DNA of 64,000 nt. Origin: Stereum hirsutum FP-91666 SS1 (Eukaryota; Basidiomycota; Agaricomycetes; Russulales; Stereaceae). The stretch spans positions 189,261-253,260 of the forward strand of contig NW_006763145.1 in the NCBI RefSeq assembly GCF_000264905.1. The letters are read 5' to 3'. Positions 23,151-36,700 of the stretch are shown piece by piece. A program made the translations under genes and the position numbers. Under the pieces are notes generated by a model. It was given only the letters and a program-made list of their open reading frames with translations. It had not been told where the DNA came from and searched no databases. Positions within the stretch are counted from its first letter, which is position 1; the number at the start of each line of letters is the position of its first letter.

Positions 23151-25575
23151 AAGCGCAACTTACCTGTACATCCACAACGCTAGCGTTCTATTGTGAACCA
23201 ATTCGGATGGATCGGAATGGCGTGTTTACGCACACAAGGTGAGATGAGTGAGGGTGTGTATCCCCTCGGATATGAAAGCTTATGGTCGCACGCGAGACGC
23301 GGGGAAATGTGGAACTAAACCCTAGATGCGCATTGTGAGTAATAGACATTCCAAAGAAAGGTCGACCGCCAGACTGACCGGAGTTACTGCAATGCCATAG
23401 GCCCAACTCGGGGCGGTACTGACAGGAGTCTGCGCTACAGCGTGGTCACGACGTGGGGAAACTTACAAAGGACCATCCAAAAAAGCAATCGAGAAGCGCT
23501 AGCGCTGTAAAGAACAAGTACCTCCGAGGTAGCGCGTGGCCTGCTAAACTTGTTAGGCTTTACCAGTTGGAGCTTCGATTAATAACAAGGATTATGAATG
23601 GAACCACGCACCACTTGACCAGCCAAAGAGCAAGTTTGTGTGGAGCCGATATACCCCGAGGAGACAAAGTTGTTCCTAGAACACGATCGTGTATAAGCGG
23701 TCAAATAGAACTCCTCTTTTTATGATCCAGAAAATGCAGGAAGACGGATAGGCATGGCGTTTGGAACGTACCATTGCTTACGAAGCGGTAGTGTTCACCG
23801 ACCGATCATGGTGGTAATAGTACGATGATGTGCCACAAATGGCTTGGACACTGATGATGATGAACTTCAGGTGTCACGAACCATCACAGAGCCTGAAATG
23901 AAGAGTTTGATGCTTTACGCATACCTCCTCGAGATCTGGGTTTGTTACGCCTTGACTTCGGTCTCAGTGGAGGTCCCAAAGTATGTTCACCATGTTTAGT
24001 TAGAGGTGCACGTTACTTGACGAATTCGATGCAATCAAGCGAGTTGAGTGCTTCAAGCCTTCCTGAAGAATGAATCCATAGAATCAGATGGAAGCGAAAA
24101 GTATAGGTAGAATGCAATGATGAAAGGAAACAGAGGTCGGACATACCAGAATATTTGCAAGACAAGTGCTGCGGGTGGCTCGACGTGGGGGTAGATCGCC
24201 TTCTTCTCGCAAGGGCTGTATATTCATCGTTGTGCAATATCATCACCTAGAGGCTTGCAATCAAAGCGCCCCTTCATGCAGAAGAAACTAAATCAGTCGG
24301 ACCATGATACACGAATTCCTGTCACCGCTATTGAATGGTCAGATAGTATCAAAGCACAACTGACGAGTAAACCTGAAACACACCGACGTTCCTCCGCACT
24401 GATGGTAGGCTCATTCCAGTCGCGGTGAAGGTGCGCTTGAAGCTTGGAGCCTCGGCCTCGTCGACGCCGAACAACTTAAGCGCATGTAAAAGTTGACCGC
24501 TGAAGACGCATTACTACCGAAAAGCCGTTTTATCGGGTGATGTTGCTGTCAGAGAAGGTTCGAACATGAAGGATCAGTCATGGTTGGAACTTCTATCAGA
24601 TTTGGCTGGAATACGCACGAAGCAATGTCCCGGCCTCAAAGCCGCAGTTGGATTCAACGAAAGACCGTGCGATTTTAGCTTCACATTGTTCCCGAAGGCG
24701 CAAGAACGGAGATGATAAATTGAAGTCGTTCACACGACGAAAGTGGAACAATCAGCGAGCACGAGGTGAGCCTGTCGTGACTAAGACGGCGAGAGACCTC
24801 CAGAAGGCTGCTACACATAATCAAAATAGTGTGGGCAGATAGCATCGCCGCAGCGGCAAGAGCAGAGCGGACGAACAAGATGTTTTCAGACCTCGCCAAC
24901 GAGATGATCCACAGACCTGCTGGTTCCAGTCGCCCCGCGATCACTGAGTACTGATGGGTAATTACTTCGCCCAGCTGCTACGATTCTGGAAAGGCTTCGC
25001 GAGGATCCAGGAGAAGCGCCATGCCATTACAATACATCTCTCACAGGACCGTGCATGGACGCTCGAAGCATACAGCGGCCACCTGGAAGGGTAAGCATTC
25101 CGACCATACCGACCCAGGCGAATCGACCCACATGTGGAAGGCGTATTTGCATAGAGCGGCGAAGAAGACTAGTCGCACCCAAGCAAATCCAGAATGTGGA
25201 TAATCTCGACACGGCGAGTCTAGATGCATGCGGAAGTCCGGGGAGCTGTGAGAGTAGGGTCGCCGTTAGTTTATACCCATGTAAAGAGGCAGGTATCGCA
25301 GAGGTTATGATAAGGCACACCGCAGGATCCGTCCAGAGATCTCATGGTGCCATCGTCTGACATTGAAAAGCCGTAAATGCGACGGACCGTGGGCGCCCTT
25401 GTGCGAGGAAAAGCCCGGACGTGGAACACAACACGTAAGTATAGGAGAGAAGATATTGAAGACTTTGATGCAATAATGCTATTGTCAGCGCACGAGGAAA
25501 TACAAGCGAAAAGCAGAATCAAGATATTAGCTAGTCTCCACGCGGAACATCCGTTCAACCCTACGGATAGACATC
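23151..25575. other. Gene-poor stretch with unrecognised coding fragments
   Basis: No complete gene. Short plus-strand segments near 24640-24960 (ending SDLANEMIHRPAGSS) and 25390-25560 (RREDIEDFDAIMLLSAHEE) look mildly coding but are not linked by clear introns and match no family I know. They may be gene remnants. Confidence 0.3.
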
Positions 25576-27870
25576 CTATGCCGCGGCATGCGACTCAACG
25601 CCCATGATTGCCACTTCCCTCTGGAAGAGAGCATCAATGTCATGATTGTACATGAAGAGAGAATACGGACGCACCCTCGTAGGACAATTCACCGTCAACT
25701 TATTACAGCCCCAGACCTTCAGCTCCTGTAGCTTACCACACCCTTCCAATATCTCCCCAACGATCATGTCGGTAACCTCTCGGTTCCAACCCAGATCCAA
25801 TCTCCTCAACTCCCTCAAACCTTTCTTCCCGAGCTCTTCCAGCGATTCCGCGTCTGTGTTGCGCCATCCATTGATGTTGAGCGATTGAAGATGTGGCGCT
25901 GCAGGGTGTGCGACGATGGCGGACAGCGCCATATAGCCAAGCTGCACCATCCTCAGGAATGAAAGATGCTTGAGGTTGGGGTTAGCGTTCTGCGAGGCCC
26001 ATTGCTCGAAGACGTTTGCCATCCCTTCGTCCGTGGGGAGCGGCAAGTTTTGCAACGACAGGCTGGTGAGCTTGCGGCACGTCGGAAGTAATGCCTCATT
26101 CAGGAAATCGTCTGAGATACGGCTGTGGCCTGAGAGGTCCAAGCAGGTCAATTCTTCACCAAGAGTCTTCACCAGACGTATCAAACCCTCCTCTTCCATC
26201 CCCTCGCTGCTGGGGTCGGAAATGTCGAGCATTTTCAATGCTTCAAACTTGCATAGTTCGTCCACCCATGCGTCTTGCTCCTCCTTCTCTTTGCCACCGC
26301 CGAGTTTCCCAACTTCCTTGAGCATAAGCTCTTCTAGGCCGGCACACGAGTCTGCTAGGGTCTTCAAACACTCGATGTCGAACCTCGGGCTTTGCGTGAT
26401 GCAGAATGCTTTCAGGTCGGGGTGTGAACGAATAAAGTTGAGCCATCCTGGAACACGGACGAGGAATGGACCAAGGAGTTCGACGTGAGTAAGTGCGGGG
26501 AAGTTGGTCGACCAGGTGTTGATGACTTCGTCGTCCATTCGTCCGCAGAAGTCGAGGCGAAGTCGCGTCAGATTGGGGTTCATCATCGCGAGCGTTGAGA
26601 GAGAGTCGGGGACGAGCTCTGTGGCGATGTCAGAGGGTTATAATGCGACATAGAACGTGGAGTGGGTGTGCATACTGGTCGCGTCGTATAGAACTAGATT
26701 CTCCTTGTCCAGTCCGTAGAAAAGAGTGGCGTTTTCGGGTGTCCTGAAAGTCATATTGGTATGAAGTGAAATTGTAGAAGTGGTTGAGGACTGACAAGCT
26801 CCGATTTCGTGATAGGGCACGGATGATACTATCTATGTTTTGATAGCCAATATCGCCTAATGCCTCAACGTCGTTAATGTGCTTCGAGAGCATCTAATGA
26901 ATAGTGTCAGCACGTACGATCACCCAGCTCACGATAACAAAACGCTTGCCTGAATGCACAAAGACACCAGAGTTGGAAATCTCTTCTCTTCGAAATGAAC
27001 GACACTTCGTTTGTCGACGGGGGCTTTGCGTTTCCTAGGTGCGACGGCAGGCTTCTTGTCCGCGCCAGTCTCCTTGACACACTTGTGGCACAAGTACCCG
27101 GGTGGCGGGTTTGCTGCCATCGTGTACTTTGTCTGGACGAAGTCGAACTGATGGTCAGCCCACGATGTGTTGTAAGTCGTGTATAGGAAGCAAGACGTAC
27201 CACCGTGAACTGTATCTCGCACCTCGCACATTCCTCGAAACTGCCTGGTTTCGGTGGCGACGCTGCCGCATTTGCGACCATATTCCTCGAGAGGGCCGTG
27301 TAAACATCGTCGTCTTCGTCTTCGGAATCCTCGTAGTCTTCGTCTCCGTCACCTTTCTTCTTCTTTGCGGCAGCCTTGGCTTTGGCCTTCTGTTTCGCCT
27401 CCGCTGCTTTCGTGGTCTTGCGCTTCTTTGTTGGGGCCTTCTCTTCTTCGCTTTCATCGAGATGGTCTGAATCTTCATCGCGCTGTGTGGCAGAGTCGAG
27501 TTGCAGATGAGAAACCCTTCTGGAGAGGACAACGACGCCCGAACGACACAAAATGAGGAGGTACGCACTGCATTTGCACGCGACGCACGGCTGCGCCTAC
27601 GCGTGCTGGGACTCGATTCATCCACTCCCATTTGATCCGCAGGAGTATCTCCAGCATTACTTGGGCCAGCTGCTTGTTGACCCTGAGCTTGCTGGGTTTC
27701 GTTTTGCTGCCTGGTTCTAACCCTTCGTTGGATAAAGTTGGTTGTGATATTCGACTCCTACAAGTCGTTTGGTGGTCAATCATACCATTAACATGTAGAC
27801 CAGAAGAACGCATTACCCTTAGAAACTCGGTGAGGGCTGAAGTAGGCCCGCGAACGTTATTACGACTCAT
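25576..27870 (-). CDS. RAD7: DNA repair protein RAD7 (global-genome nucleotide excision repair)
   Basis: The start ATG at 27870 gives MSRNNVRGPTSALTEFLR. A basic and acidic N-terminal region follows (KAKAKAAAKKKK, then a DEDYEDSEDEDDD run). A zinc-binding segment has FEECARCEIQFTV and YLCHKCVKETG, two CxxC pairs typical of fungal Rad7. KRFPTLVSLCIQ and HINDVEALGDIG follow, then a leucine-rich-repeat domain (MNPNLTRLRLDFCGRMDDEV onward). The last intron is 25621-25674, giving the C-terminus REVAIMGVESHAAA and TAG at 25576-25578. Rad7 works with Rad16 and a cullin/elongin ligase to recognise UV lesions in non-transcribed chromatin. At least five introns are needed. The gene is divergent from PARP copy B, with about 170 bp between starts. 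Confidence 0.9.
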
Positions 27871-28040
27871 GTTGATAGTGGTGATGGGGGTACGAGGACA
27901 AGGTGCAACTGTCAAGCGACGCGTCGCGACGTGTCTCATTTATTTTGGGCCAAACATGGCGAAACAACGCGCCACTTTGGCGACGTAGGACAACCTTAAC
28001 CTTATTCGTCGGCACGATGAACTACTCCAATGTTCAGCCT
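27871..28040. promoter_or_regulatory. Short divergent promoter between RAD7 and PARP copy B
   Basis: Only about 170 bp separates the two predicted start codons. No TATA box is evident. If copy B is transcribed at all it must share this region with a DNA-repair gene. Confidence 0.35.
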
Positions 28041-29574
28041 CGTGATGAACTTATCCTCTACTCCTCAGGGTAAGAGACAAACCCTGTTTGAACCCTGTCA
28101 TGGTATTTACTGAGTATTGAAATATTCAAAATTCCCTCAAAATACACTCTTATGTCGACCCTCTCCTTTACACTGGCAGTCAATCCGTCGGGCTCCTTCC
28201 TATCGTGCGAACCGATTATAGGTTCCAAAACAGTATGCTATCTCCGATTACTTGTATCAGCGTCTGTTCTTGGCTCATTGTCCGGGGTAGTTGAAGACTT
28301 CTTTCAGTCCAGATGGCTACACAACGACAAGGAGACAATGCGTGTCGTGAGGATTCTCGAGGTGAGACAAGACGCGCAGACCATGCGGCCGTATATGGAT
28401 TATATGTACGACGATCATATTGAACTTCGCGCGAGTATCCCGCCGCTTAATGCTTGTTTATTGGGCAAGGTCGAGACTTACCGGTCAATATGCACAGGAG
28501 TCTTTCCATCTCCATGGAACGAACAGGCAATGCATGCTCGGTGAAGACGATGACGCAGTGACTCCTTGCCATTCGGATCAGTGTTTTCTGTGTTGCATTC
28601 TACGGGACTCATTTGATGTAGCACAGAGCGGTACGTTCTCCAATACTCTCCAAATCACGGCGATGAATACAGACTATGATGCTTGCGCAAAATAGGGAAG
28701 AAGTTTTCTTTCAAGAGGTGTGGATGGTCTTTCCTTTTATTATTCTCACTCTTTCAAAATATTGCTGATGCTAGTGACGCCTCCTTTCCGCACAGATTCG
28801 GCCATGGAATCTATCTAACCCCGTGTCTTCGAGTCAGTCTTACCTCCAACGCTCTATAAATCTCCAGTTTTGTAGACATATACATGTTTAACGAGAGATG
28901 ATTGGCGACAGAGGCCCACGACTACGTCGACAATCATCTACCACCTGATGTACCCGAAGCTCCAAAAGTCATGATACTGGCTCGCGTAGTCCTGGGCAGA
29001 CCGATCGCCCTAACTACCAACGGGTACTACCTGCAGTCGCCGCCGGGTGGCTATGATTCGGTTCGTAGATTCACTTTCATCTCTGTCTATAAAATCGCTC
29101 AGACCTTGTGAGTAGGTCATCGGTAGACCTGGAGTCCACCCCGATATGAACTATGAAGAAACGGTCGTATATAATAATGACGCGGTTCGGCCAGCATATC
29201 TCATCGTGTACGAGCTCGATAGACGGAACGAGGAAAACTCCCCTGAGACGAGTTATGGTTATGGGCAAGTTCAAGAACCGTATGCAAGCGACTACGATGA
29301 CGAGGAGGAGGAGGAGGACCCTCAGATTCGTTATTCGGGTTATGCTCACGTTCAGGAGCCATATGCTAGTGAGGAGGTGCAGGAGACATACGAGGAGCAG
29401 CACTACGAAGACCTAGAAGGGGAGCCGGACGCTGTTGTGGGTAGTTATGGTTATGACGGGGGCGAAGGGGATGCGCAGGACTTTGCTGTGGATGACGATG
29501 TTTATGATATTAGCGACGATGGGGGTGGTGACGACGACTACGACGACGACGGTGGTGACGACTGGGATGATTGA
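28041..29574 (+). pseudogene. PARP-domain ADP-ribosyltransferase copy B, frameshifted
   Basis: This is the inverted paralogue of copy A with the same exon plan: start MNLSSTPQ at about 28042, NPSGSFLSCEPIIGSKT, SRWLHNDKETMRVVRILEVR, ESFHLHGTNRQCMLG, GKKFSFKR, then the FGHGIYLTP exon, AHDYVDNHLPPDVPEAPKV and MNYEETVVYNNDAVRPAYL. The triad His, Tyr and Glu codons all survive. In the FGHGIY exon (about 28794-28831), however, one C of a five-C run is missing relative to copy A, shifting the frame before the Glu exon. The following splice donor is GTCAGT instead of GTAAGT. As written the shifted frame meets a stop in the next exon. The acidic tail is about 100 residues shorter than in copy A. A one-base sequencing error in the C run would rescue it. 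Confidence 0.72.
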
Positions 29575-30281
29575 GTATAGGCGTTCAGACTGTGTTGTGC
29601 ATGTCGTTGATTCGTCGTTGTTGACCCCGACATGAAAGATCATCTTCGTGAGGATGAGAACATCCTAAGACGTGATGTTAGTGGGGAGAGTCTTCATGAA
29701 GCGCACTTTCGGAAAACAGACAAGAGTGGCGGAATTGTGGCGTAGCAGCGGGTGTGGCGATGGGCGCTAACTACTGCAGTGCCAAGCACGTCCTTCTCCT
29801 CTCCGTTCATTGTCCAGCCCCATTCACGACGATGCTCTAACGGTCGAAACTATTATGATTCATAGCCAACTCCTTCCCCCGGATTGCTATAGCTACTGCA
29901 TTGTTCAGGGCTGCCCGTGCTTGGTCCATGCTGCCTCGCGGTTTTGCCACCGTGTCTAATAATTCTCTGTGAAACACGCTTTGGCCACTGACAGGCTCTA
30001 TGTCAAATGAAGCATAAAAGCAAGGGAACGTATGTACCGACCTCGAGGCTTCTGCTTTATCTTGTATGGGCCATCTGCACGAATGATTTCTCGCCTTGCT
30101 TATCAGGGCGGTTGGAAGCGATGCGTTTTGACCCTTGGGTGGCATTCACGGCCTATGTGTTTGAACTACCTCTTGCGACTATATAAGCATCTTCTACGGC
30201 AGTCTCTTTTGTCAACTGCGTCTGGTAGTACTTTCCCCACATTCCACCACAGGCTCCGTGTTTTGTTCTCTTGTTCGCCAC
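29575..30281. other. Intergenic
   Basis: The first ~190 bp continue the inverted repeat shared with the region 3' of PARP copy A. After about 29790 I see nothing recognisable until the kinase gene. Confidence 0.4.
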
Positions 30282-32801
30282 ATGAACATGAAAGCTGCCG
30301 GGCATGTGCTACAGGCCATGACGGGTCTGTTTCTGGAGTTTGCGCTGGTAAGCTTTTCTGATGCCTTTGTTATCGTGCTTCCAGCATCTCATCATCTTCG
30401 TTTAGACCATATTGACAGGATTGAGGGCCTTCTTGGTCGACGCATTCGCCCCCCTCTTCGAGGATGTCATGGACGGTGTCGCCGAGTCAACGAAGCGGTC
30501 ATCGCCCAACGCCACCCCGTTCACCATGGAAGACGCGGCGATGATCTACCTTCGGGAGCTTCCCCTTTATGATCTCGATGACGACTTTATGTTATCTGTA
30601 CTTGATACTATGAAGCTCGAGGTCTTCTTAGGAGACGGCCTAGGAAGACGCCCTTTCACTGACCGTTCTCGAGGTATGCGCCTTCACTCTTCTCATCTTG
30701 ATTATAGGTTCCCAACATGATCATATATACAGCCGTAATGCAGACGAACATCCATGCTCTTGATACTCTCAGGAGGTCGCTTTCCCCTCTGCAGGATGAC
30801 GCCCGCATGGGATCAACAACGAATATCTCGTCTCGACGCCATCCATTTCGTCCATTCCTTGGTGCAGGTGTCGGCCATCTTCTCCGTCCATCTTCGCTCG
30901 ATACAGCAACGGAAGCCACCCTCCACTCAGGTTGGCCTACCAACGCGCTCCGGACAATACCTCTTCCCCTCTCCGACTCTTATTCTCCTCAGAAGAAGCC
31001 CACCAGGATCGTTTACCAGGGCCTTGGTCTTGATGTACCTGCCCGTCACGATCCTCCCGAGAGGAGATCTGAGCCATACCCAAGTTCGTCGAGTTGTCTA
31101 GTCGCCCCGAGCTCGGGGCAGCGTCCCTTGATTAATTCCCAGTACTCCTCCCTTCACCTGTTGTCTGAGTCCAGGAACGAGCCGTTGATCGAAGTACGTG
31201 TCCAACGCTTTCGCCAGATATACCCTTCCTTACTTCGTCACCACTCCCGTGTCAAAGGTCAATGGCTCTAATGTAGGAGACGGCTCACGATCGCCAGACG
31301 AGCACCATACTGCTCTGCATGTTGAAGCTAACCCTCCCGGGCCCCGATACGTGACCGATGGTCCGTTCCTGGACATCATGAACTCACACTTCAACTACGA
31401 TATGAAAGGCGTAATCGGCAACGGGACTTTCGGCAGAGTCGTCCAGGCAGAAGCTATCCCGAGACCCAATCGTTCGGGAGATGGCCTTGGAGCGTGCCCG
31501 GTCGCCATCAAAATCTTCAACAGGGAGATTCTTGCGCAAGACGAGCATCGGACGAAGTGGGAAGGCATGAGAAACGGAAGATCACGGAGTCGGACTCGAC
31601 GTTTCTCCTTGGATGTACGAGCACGTTCAAGGACGCGCACAATGAATACATTGTCACCGTGAGTGAGATCTCGGTGATTTCGTGCTCATGTTGTCGGAAT
31701 GCTTTATCGTTTCTTCAGGAGCTCTGTCACGGAACACTCGAGGACGTAATGCATCTAAAGGGGCGCAAGTCCCGTCTCACCGATGCCCAAATTTTGTTGT
31801 ATGCTCGAGAGTTAGTAAGTAGTCTTTCTGCATGATCGGACATCTTCTCCTCTTACCATACGCTTCTAGGTCTTGGCCATTAGAGAAATGCACGACGTTG
31901 GCATCGTGCACATGGACCTGAAGCCAAGTAACATCTTAATCGACGAACACGGACATCTCGTCGTCTGCGATTTTGGTCTTTCCCATGAAGTGCCCACCTA
32001 TGTTCCGAAGCACGACTACTCCGAATATCTCCATAGAGATAACTTTTCCGGTCAAATTGGGACAATTGCATACACGGCTCCGGAGGTCATCACTCACACC
32101 TTCTATAATTGCAAGGTCGATACGTGGTCCTTGGGGATGATTTTGCTGGAGATGTACATGGGCGACAAGGTTCGTCTCTTCCATACGCTTCATATCGTCG
32201 TAATTAATATTTTCCATTCAAGTTCCCCCGGGAGTTGCAAGAGGCGGAGAACTTCGAGGAGGCTTATCACTTCCTATACCAGTGGCGCTTCCTGGAGGAC
32301 GTGATGCGTTATGTGACGGACCCAAATGCTCAGTATTTGATCCTAGCGGTAAGTTGAACGCGTTGCCCTTCCCCACAATCCAGCACTCGCTAATGTAACT
32401 GTTGCTTCAAGCTTCTCCAGGAAAATCCTGACAAAAGACCCCATCTGAACGAGCTTACCATGCATCCCTACTTCCGTGGCACGTAAGCCAATTTTTCTTC
32501 TCTCTCTGACTCACCCGAGTCGCTGACTACACATGGTTCGATCTTCAGTTATTGGTCTGACGTTAGAGCCCGCAAACAGCTAGGTACTTGATCCATCACC
32601 GATCACTTGTCTTGCACTCCCGCTTACATATTCTCTCCATAACTTACAGGCCCTGTTTGCCTACCCCTTCCGAGACTAAGGATGGACCCATGGACCGCTC
32701 TACGGTTCAGAGTCCCAGAAGACGCCAAAGAGTGGCGATGCGAAATCCCGAAACTCTTCAAAAATATGAATCGCTACGATTGCGAAGAGTCAGTGCCATA
32801 G
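30282..32801 (+). CDS. Serine/threonine protein kinase, possible internal frameshift
   Basis: A plausible start is ATG 30282 ([20 protein letters not shown]). An N-terminal region without recognised domains follows (ending about 31195). The kinase domain reads [17 protein letters not shown] (Gly-rich loop), [13 protein letters not shown] (ATP lysine), [43 protein letters not shown] (catalytic loop, HMD in place of HRD), [10 protein letters not shown] (DFG), [11 protein letters not shown] (APE), [16 protein letters not shown] and [20 protein letters not shown]. The stop TAG is at 32799-32801. Between NREILAQDE (about 31545) and [13 protein letters not shown] (about 31575) the frame moves by one base with no room for an intron, so there is either a one-base deletion or a sequence error. 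Catalytic residues are complete, so activity is expected if the frame is intact. The substrate is unknown. Confidence 0.75.
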
Positions 32802-33764
32802 TCTTTTTGCGCCTTGCCCTCTAGAAGGTGGACCGCGTGCGGTGGTACCCTCCATCGATCGCAAGATTCGGATTTGAGGATTTATTCGAACGATGACCAC
32901 GGATACTGTTTTTGATGGCTCTTACGATACCTTACGAAACGAATGAACTATGTAGATGACCTGTTGACGACTTCTGTCCTTAGTGCGTGGCGTCTTGTGA
33001 GCTGTAAAAGAAGAAATGATGGGGGAAAGATCCGAACATCGGTCCATACAATGAGAACAGCAGCAATCAAAGTACTCCATACACTTGTGTCCATAGGTGC
33101 TACTTGGATCCGAAAAACATACGACAATATGTGATGAATGAGCGTAAAGTATTGTGGCATGAGCACATAGGGATGTCCATGAAGTATGAAGTACACGAAG
33201 AATGATACAGGTCGTTATGTTATGTTGTGCGGTATGCGTAAACGATAGGCGTACGAAGAGATGCTTGTGCGTGCGTAAGAGTCAGATGGAGGCTGAGAAA
33301 CGGTGACCAGCACATCCAAATGAAAGCAATCGTCCGAAACGAGCATATAAGTCAAAAAATGTATCCATGAGCGAGGCGAAATAAGAGGCGAGAACAAACA
33401 CGATGAGACGGGCTTCGACGATGACGACTCTATATGCACTGCACATCGAAATGGACCGGCATCAATCATCAATCGTTACAAACGAGACGAGATGAGTCGC
33501 AAAGGCGATAAGCAGGACGCAAAAGCCGCACCAATGATCAGATAATGAGACCGGAGAGAGCTAGCCCTCGACAGCCACATTATCGACCAACCGAATCTCG
33601 ACTCTGGACATTCGTCCTCAAGCCATATTACTTGACGAGCTGCTGGAACAAAGGAAAGAAGAAGGGATCAAGCGAATAAAAACATTGCAAAAATGAAATA
33701 GGTCCGTCATGCATCGTGGGTCAAACCCTTCATCAGTTCATGATTCTGGTTCATGCTTGGTAAA
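32802..33764. other. Intergenic between convergent genes
   Basis: About 960 bp between the kinase stop and the convergent stop of the coiled-coil gene. Nothing recognised; presumably two 3' UTRs. Confidence 0.35.
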
Positions 33765-36700
33765 TCAATGACTCGTATACCTCCTCCATAATCTGTCGCC
33801 TGGGAATGTCATACCGGACGAATCGGTGGACCGATGCTTGTCCTTCGAAGGTTTGCGAGATTCGCCAGGCGTCGGGGGCCTGTTGGTAGCAGTCGATGAT
33901 TCTGTCTGTACCGTCGACTCGCTGGTCGTCTGTTCCAGGACAGGCTCTGCTTGTCTCCTGCGGCTAGACCCCGGAGACCCGGAGGCGGCACCAGCGAGGT
34001 TCGAAACGTTGGCGAGAGGCGTCGTGGGGTATTCGATGCCAGGAGGGATGGGAGCAGTCTGGTAAGATGGGGACTCTGACTTCCGACGACCATGCCGCGA
34101 GGGCGTAGGGGTCTCCGACCGATGACTACGAGAGTGAGAAGAGGAACGAGGTGGTACAGGGGTTGGCACGGAATCATTCGAGGACGAGCTCGCGTTCCTG
34201 GGAAGCTCCAGATTTGAAAGTTCTTGGAGAGGAGTGAGAGTAGGCGGTCGAGATGGATGTGCTCTCAATTGGGACCGCTCTCGTGGCTGGTAGTGACGTG
34301 GAGACTGAGGGCGGGAAGGCGTATCGTGCAGAGCAGCCTCGAGTTCATGTAAAGAAGGAGTGAGTGGTCGAGCCTGAATCTCGGGACTAAGGAAGCGATG
34401 GTCGGTGGTCGTTTGGACAGTGGCCGTGGGGGAAGGAGGGGAGCCTTCTGGTGACTAAAAACATCATTGAACGTCAGCAAACGCACAAATAACAACTCAC
34501 GATCGGGGAAGCAGGAAATGAGCGAAATTAATATAAATAAACATTAGATTAAGTCCGCACGAATAACAGGAGATATGACACAATACGATGACGGAGAAAG
34601 GAATGTCGGAACAAAAGAGGTGGGCTACTCTATTCTCCAGATCTTAGGACTCACAGGGGGCTCGACTGTAATTCCTGGTGGGCCGCTGGACGCTCGGCGC
34701 GGTCGGACAGGCCTGGCAGGTCTGTCGGACTGAGACGTAGAAGCCCCAGAGTCGTATCTCGGGCGGGTATACATCCCGTTCGAAGACTGCCTTGACTGAG
34801 ACCGTTCGGGGGGCGCGGCGTATCCACCGGAACTCGGCACACCCATTCGTACCTGTTGTGGCTGAGTCTCCATGCGCTGAAGGATATGTTGCGGTGGAGG
34901 AACTCTGCGGTATGACTATGAAAGCTCGAAGTCAGATAAGACTAAAATAAAATAAGTCAGTCAGTCAAGTATAACCCACGTCATCAGCCATTCTATCCGA
35001 TCCACGAGAAGGTGCTCTGCCTGGGATGGGTACCGGGACAGGAGGAGGGTTCGTATAGAAGGGCTGTGGTTGAGATGTTGTCCTGGGTCGTGTATGGTAC
35101 ACTGAAGGTGCCGGTACCTGCACTGGATTGACTAACTCAAACTCCGACACATTCGTAGATGCCCTCGAATGGGTCGATAGGGCCTGTGCCACCCTTAGTG
35201 GCGGTGGCACCGGAACGGGAGCAGGTGTCGGGCCCCTTGAACCATATGCATAATCACGAGTCCTGACTTCACCGCGGTTCGAAGGCACTTGTCTTGGTTC
35301 GTACGGTCCGTTTCTAGAGGGCGGGAGTGCAGAGACAGGGGATGCCTCGTCCTCATACACACGCTCTACTACAGGTGTCGGGATATTCACGTATCCATCG
35401 TCTGTCATGGGCATGGAATTGTGAAGTTCGTGAGGAGGGGGAAGATAGATACGAGACCCGTTTGGCGACACCTCTGCGTATGGGATGTAGTTATCCGGAG
35501 GGACTGGGCTCCGACGATGCATAGGAGACTGCGAACGGTCGGACGGCATGGGTGTTGCCGTAGCGCGACGCTGCACAGGACGCACCGTCTGTGTCGCCGG
35601 CGCCACAGGAGCAGGGATGACGATGGGAGTCAGCAACGAGGGTTGTGGGTGGATGATGGATGGCTGTGAGGACTGAGGCGAATACGGGCGAGATGCCGAC
35701 GTCGAGCCACGGCGAGCGGAAGGCGTGTGCGATCGATATGGGGTGGTAGCTGGCGTACGCGGCTGACTCGCGGTGCGTGAGGGAGGGCGGAACGGTGTGG
35801 TGACGGTCGGAATGGTAGGAGCGGAGGCGAACGGAGCGACATCAGGAATGTGTTCTGGTCCGAAATCTGGCTCTGGCATAATAGTAACACTGCAAGTCGT
35901 ATCGTCAGTACAGGGCGGAAATAGTGCAGAGACTGCACTGACGGTCGTGGTAGCGGCGGTGCACTCGGCGCCGACCGTGTACGATGCCTGGGACGTTCAA
36001 TTCCGGAAGGTGGAGGACTTTCCTCCTCTTCATCATCCTCGATTAAAACCTCGTGCACTCGTCGTGCTCTTCTCTCATGCTCCGCCTCCTCAAACCCGAT
36101 GCGCCACCCTTTCTGGTAGCCTTCCGTCCTCCCGTCCTCCCTTGCCAGATCTATCACCCTTTCCTGCTTAAATTTCCTCGCCAGACTTCTCGCCCTGGCT
36201 GCCTCCTCCTCCGCATCCCTTCGTCTCGCCTCCGTCTCATCCAAAATTTCCTGAGCCCGATATATCTCCCTCTGGGCCTGTTCGAGTTGTACTTTGTACA
36301 TGCCAAGCTCCTCTCTGGCTCGCGAAGCCTCAGCTTCGACGGCTTGACGAGCGTCAACTTCGCTACGGACACGTAAAAGGGCGGCTGCAAGATTTCGCTC
36401 AGCGGAAGATGCTCGCTGAGACTCCTGGTCCAGCTTCTGGAAAGTCAAAATGAGGATCTTGTGCAACTGTTTCGCGTCACGATCCTTGAGAGCCAAGAAA
36501 TGAGAGAATGTGCGTCTGGTGGAACTAGAGAGTTGTCAGTCACAATTCGGCAAAAGTGTTGAGAATCAAATGAAAAGTTGAAGAGGCGAGAACTGAAACT
36601 ATGCGAAGCGTTAAGACATGTCCTCAGCCCACGAACGTATCATTTTATGCACTTTCCACAAGGTATAGAAGCAACAGTCGACAACAATGCGTTTATAAGG

